DNA of 43,391 nucleotides from Flavobacteriaceae bacterium (GTDB lineage: Bacteria > Bacteroidota > Bacteroidia > Flavobacteriales > Flavobacteriaceae), in the NCBI GenBank assembly GCA_002728855.1, contig PBWA01000007.1:86792-130182 (forward strand), written 5' to 3'. Position numbers and translations under genes: made by a program. Below the pieces are notes generated by a model. That model saw nothing but the letters and a program-made list of their open reading frames with translations, was not told the DNA's origin and ran no database searches. Shown one piece after another: positions 41,565 to 43,391 of this stretch. Numbering within the stretch: position 1 is the first letter of the stretch; each line of letters begins with the position of its first letter.

Positions 41565-42775
41565 GAGTTGAAGCTTTTGTTAATAAAACTTATGTTTTTA
41601 ACTGTCACAAGAGAAGCCATACTTCCAAAAAAGATAAGTGTAAAAAAGACAAGCAAAAGATTTTCAAACTCTAGAATTACTGGATAAGCTAACTCAGTGC
41701 CTGGAACTTTTATAAATTGGAATTCCCTTTGGAAAAGTATAATTATGCACCCAATAATTATTCCTAATACTCCCCCAACAAATGTTATTAAACACCCGAC
41801 GTAAAAAAATATTTTCCTGAAAGCTAATTTTTCTAAACCTATGGCAGTTAGAATTTTTAATTGCCTTTTTTTATCCATAATAATTATTAGCAAAGCTCCT
41901 GAAAGATTAAACAGAGCTATGATTAGAATAAGTGTAAAGATTAAATAAACGGCTAGATTTTCAGTTTGCATCATTTTTTGAATGGCTTCATTCATATCAG
42001 ACCTACTTTTTATTTTCACATCGGCATTTAAAATCTTCTCAACTTTTTCTTTGAGAATACTTATATCTGTATTTGATTGAGATTTAATTTCTATAAATGA
42101 AAAATTATTTTGTTCTAAATCAAAAATATTCTTTGCAAAAGATAAGTTTGTAAAAATATATTTTTTGTCTATGTCTTCACTTACCTGATAAAGACCTACA
42201 ACTGAAGAAGGAAATGATGTGAAGGGTTTCTTATTGATTAAACTCCGCTTACTGGCCTTGGGTGCAGTAATTTTTAAAAAAGAGGAATAATCATAAACAC
42301 TTGCTCCGAGTATTTCAGCTATGCCAAATCCAATAACCACTGACGAAGATTCAGGATTAATCCATTCACCAATTGATAGAATAGAATCGATTGGTATAAC
42401 AGCTTCATAATTTTTACCTACTCCTTTTAGAAAAGCAACATGATTTTTTTCTTCAAAGGACAAAAAAACCTTTTCTTCTATTATTGGAGAGATTTCAACT
42501 ATTTCAGAAAGAGATTTAAGCTCATTTATTGCGATAGAATCAACATAAATTTGCTTTCCTTTACTCGGTAAGATCCTGAAATCAGGGTCAAAAACATTAG
42601 TAAAAGAAAGTCCATAATCTTTCAGCCCTGAGAAGGCACTTAAAACAATTAATAGCGAACAAGTGGCAACCAAAATAATAAATACAGCTAGATTACTTAT
42701 ACGATTAATAACTGTTTGCTTACTTTTAGAAAAAAAGTATCTCCAGGCAATTTTATAATTTACATTATTCATCAT
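41561..42775 (-). CDS. FtsX/LolC-type ABC transporter permease
   Basis: The 404-residue protein has an N-terminal transmembrane helix (about 27-49), a large periplasmic MacB-like domain (50-265), then three helices at the end (about 276-300, 320-345, 370-390). This is the LolC/LolE/FtsX permease layout, likely for lipoprotein or substrate release from the membrane. No ATPase gene is adjacent; the partner (LolD-like) must be elsewhere. The ATG at 42775 is followed by another at 42772. Confidence 0.88.
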   Translation of the reverse strand: MMNNVNYKIAWRYFFSKSKQTVINRISNLAVFIILVATCSLLIVLSAFSGLKDYGLSFTNVFDPDFRILPSKGKQIYVDSIAINELKSLSEIVEISPIIEEKVFLSFEEKNHVAFLKGVGKNYEAVIPIDSILSIGEWINPESSSVVIGFGIAEILGASVYDYSSFLKITAPKASKRSLINKKPFTSFPSSVVGLYQVSEDIDKKYIFTNLSFAKNIFDLEQNNFSFIEIKSQSNTDISILKEKVEKILNADVKIKSRSDMNEAIQKMMQTENLAVYLIFTLILIIALFNLSGALLIIIMDKKRQLKILTAIGLEKLAFRKIFFYVGCLITFVGGVLGIIIGCIIILFQREFQFIKVPGTELAYPVILEFENLLLVFFTLIFFGSMASLVTVKNISFINKSFNS

Positions 42776-42782
42776 CAAATTT

Positions 42783-43160
42783 TCAAAACCCTCCTTTTAT
42801 AGGATTAAAAGGTTTCTTAAGGGCCTTATCTATTCCCTCTATATAATCTAAGGAGTCATCTAAATAAAAATTTAATTCAGGAACTTTTCTTATACTAGAT
42901 TTAAGTTTTTGTGATAGTTTGTGTTTAATCAAGGAAGAATTATTTTTAATTTCTTCTATTTGCCTGGAGCTTAATTCAGAGGGGAAAACACTTATGTATA
43001 TTTTTGCAATCGAAATATCAGGAGTTACATATACTTTGGTAATTGATAAAATTAAATTTTCCTTATTTTCTTGTCTTATAAGTTCTTGAAAAAGTGATGC
43101 CAGTTCTTTTTTAAATAGCGAACCAATCTTTTTTTGCCTATTTGACTCTAAAAATTCCAT
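42783..43160 (-). CDS. rbfA: Ribosome-binding factor A
   Basis: Binds the 30S subunit and helps mature 16S rRNA. The 125-residue protein begins MEFLESNRQKKIGSLFKKEL and has the KH-like fold with the family end IRKVPELNFYLDDSLDYIEGIDKAL. Of several candidate starts, ATG 43160 (or 43163) is chosen because exact TATTTTTG (43167-43174) ends 6 bases before it. The permease follows 7 bases downstream, an arrangement I recall in Flavobacteriia. Confidence 0.95.
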   Translation of the reverse strand: MEFLESNRQKKIGSLFKKELASLFQELIRQENKENLILSITKVYVTPDISIAKIYISVFPSELSSRQIEEIKNNSSLIKHKLSQKLKSSIRKVPELNFYLDDSLDYIEGIDKALKKPFNPIKGGF

Positions 43161-43166
43161 CATTAA

Positions 43167-43174
43167 CAAAAATA
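43167..43174 (-). promoter_or_regulatory. -7 element directly upstream of rbfA
   Basis: TATTTTTG on the minus strand, 6 bases before the ATG at 43160 (3 before 43163). It is back to back with a second element at 43197-43204 on the other strand. Confidence 0.55.
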
Positions 43175-43196
43175 ACTATTCCAATGGATTATTTTA

Positions 43197-43204
43197 TATT
43201 TTTG
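43197..43204 (+). promoter_or_regulatory. -7 element of the gene at the right edge
   Basis: TATTTTTG ends 5 bases before the ATG at 43210, the same spacing as for dus and the M23 gene. No TTTG at the -33 position. Confidence 0.5.
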
Positions 43205-43209
43205 AAAGA

Positions 43210-43391
43210 ATGAAAAATATAATCGGAAGATCTAATTACACTTTATTTCTTTTTACAATTGGATGTTTTTTTACTCAATTAAATGCACAAAATAGCAATA
43301 AAGAAATCTCTGAACTGATAGTCTATGAAACTAATCTTCTTCGGGCAGAAAAAGACTTACCAAAATTAAAGTTGTTGGACACATTAATGAA
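43210..43391 (+). CDS. N-terminal part of an exported protein (cut by window edge)
   Basis: From the ATG at 43210 the frame is open to the window end (60 codons). It has a signal peptide (MKNIIGRSNYTLFLFTIGCF, likely cleavage near LNAQ) followed by a helical, leucine-rich segment (SELIVYETNLLRAEKDLPKL). This is compatible with the start of a TPR-type or sensor protein, but too little is visible to name it. It is divergent from rbfA with 49 bases between starts. Confidence 0.75.
   Translation, partial: MKNIIGRSNYTLFLFTIGCFFTQLNAQNSNKEISELIVYETNLLRAEKDLPKLKLLDTLM

Noticed and set aside
1-43391. CRISPR arrays, insertion sequences, prophage or defence genes
   Set aside because: No regularly spaced repeats, transposase or integrase motifs, or terminal inverted repeats were seen. 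The one repeat array is inside a coding sequence.

Overview
The window is chromosomal DNA of a member of the phylum Bacteroidota, almost certainly class Flavobacteriia, with a strongly AT-rich (roughly 70% or more by eye) and tightly packed genome. Several clade markers support this: an SprE/PorW lipoprotein of the type IX secretion system next to bactofilin and an atpZ-DUF6168-atpBEFHAG operon without atpD/atpC; DUF4254, DUF4837, DUF6427, DUF6341 and DUF6150 family proteins; a GH3-like adenylating enzyme; flavobacterial-type TatA and DusB; and promoter elements of the Bacteroidota form TAnnTTTG instead of the E. coli -10 box. A streamlined marine flavobacterium is my inference; no rRNA or species marker is present to name it.

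Layout. 1-700: the tail of an unidentified gene, a non-coding stretch with an inverted repeat, and a small exported repeat protein. 733-9084 (minus): F1Fo ATP synthase genes preceded by two small membrane assembly-type proteins, bactofilin and SprE. 9144-12398: a 2Fe-2S ferredoxin, a family 9 glycosyltransferase with DUF4254, and a DUF6427/DUF6341 pair. 12393-17444 (minus): M23 peptidase, GH3-like enzyme, methyltransferase, glycosyltransferase 2 and purD, apparently one transcript. 17518-21102: tatA, pgk with a DUF4837 lipoprotein, and holB. 21092-24249 (minus): ybeY, mnmG and a methyltransferase, with two parS-like palindromes on either side of mnmG. 24396-29158: gltX, an SPFH protein, glnS, folB and tRNA-Cys. 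29162-31099: an RNase R shortened at its N-terminus. 31114-31523: the only long stretch without genes. 31536-38614: rpiB and a GNAT acetyltransferase on plus; UspA, a SulP transporter, a metallo-beta-lactamase-fold hydrolase, an M1 peptidase and rnpA on minus. 38685-43391: lepA, dus, an FtsX/LolC-type permease, rbfA and the start of an exported protein.

Most genes are housekeeping: energy (ATP synthase, pgk, rpiB), translation (gltX, glnS, mnmG, ybeY, rnpA, rbfA, lepA, dus, tRNA-Cys), replication (holB) and envelope (SprE, bactofilin, M23, TatA, glycosyltransferases). I see no phage, insertion sequence, CRISPR array or defence island.

The most notable observations concern genome organisation. 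At seven genes an exact TAnnTTTG element ends only 5-7 bases before the start codon, which implies leaderless or nearly leaderless mRNAs. Two parS-like palindromes lie about 1.9 kb apart around mnmG, which suggests an origin-proximal region. atpB has no ATG, GTG or TTG in its full-length frame and seems to start at ATT or ATA. Eight convergent gene pairs overlap or abut, leaving no room for ordinary terminators.
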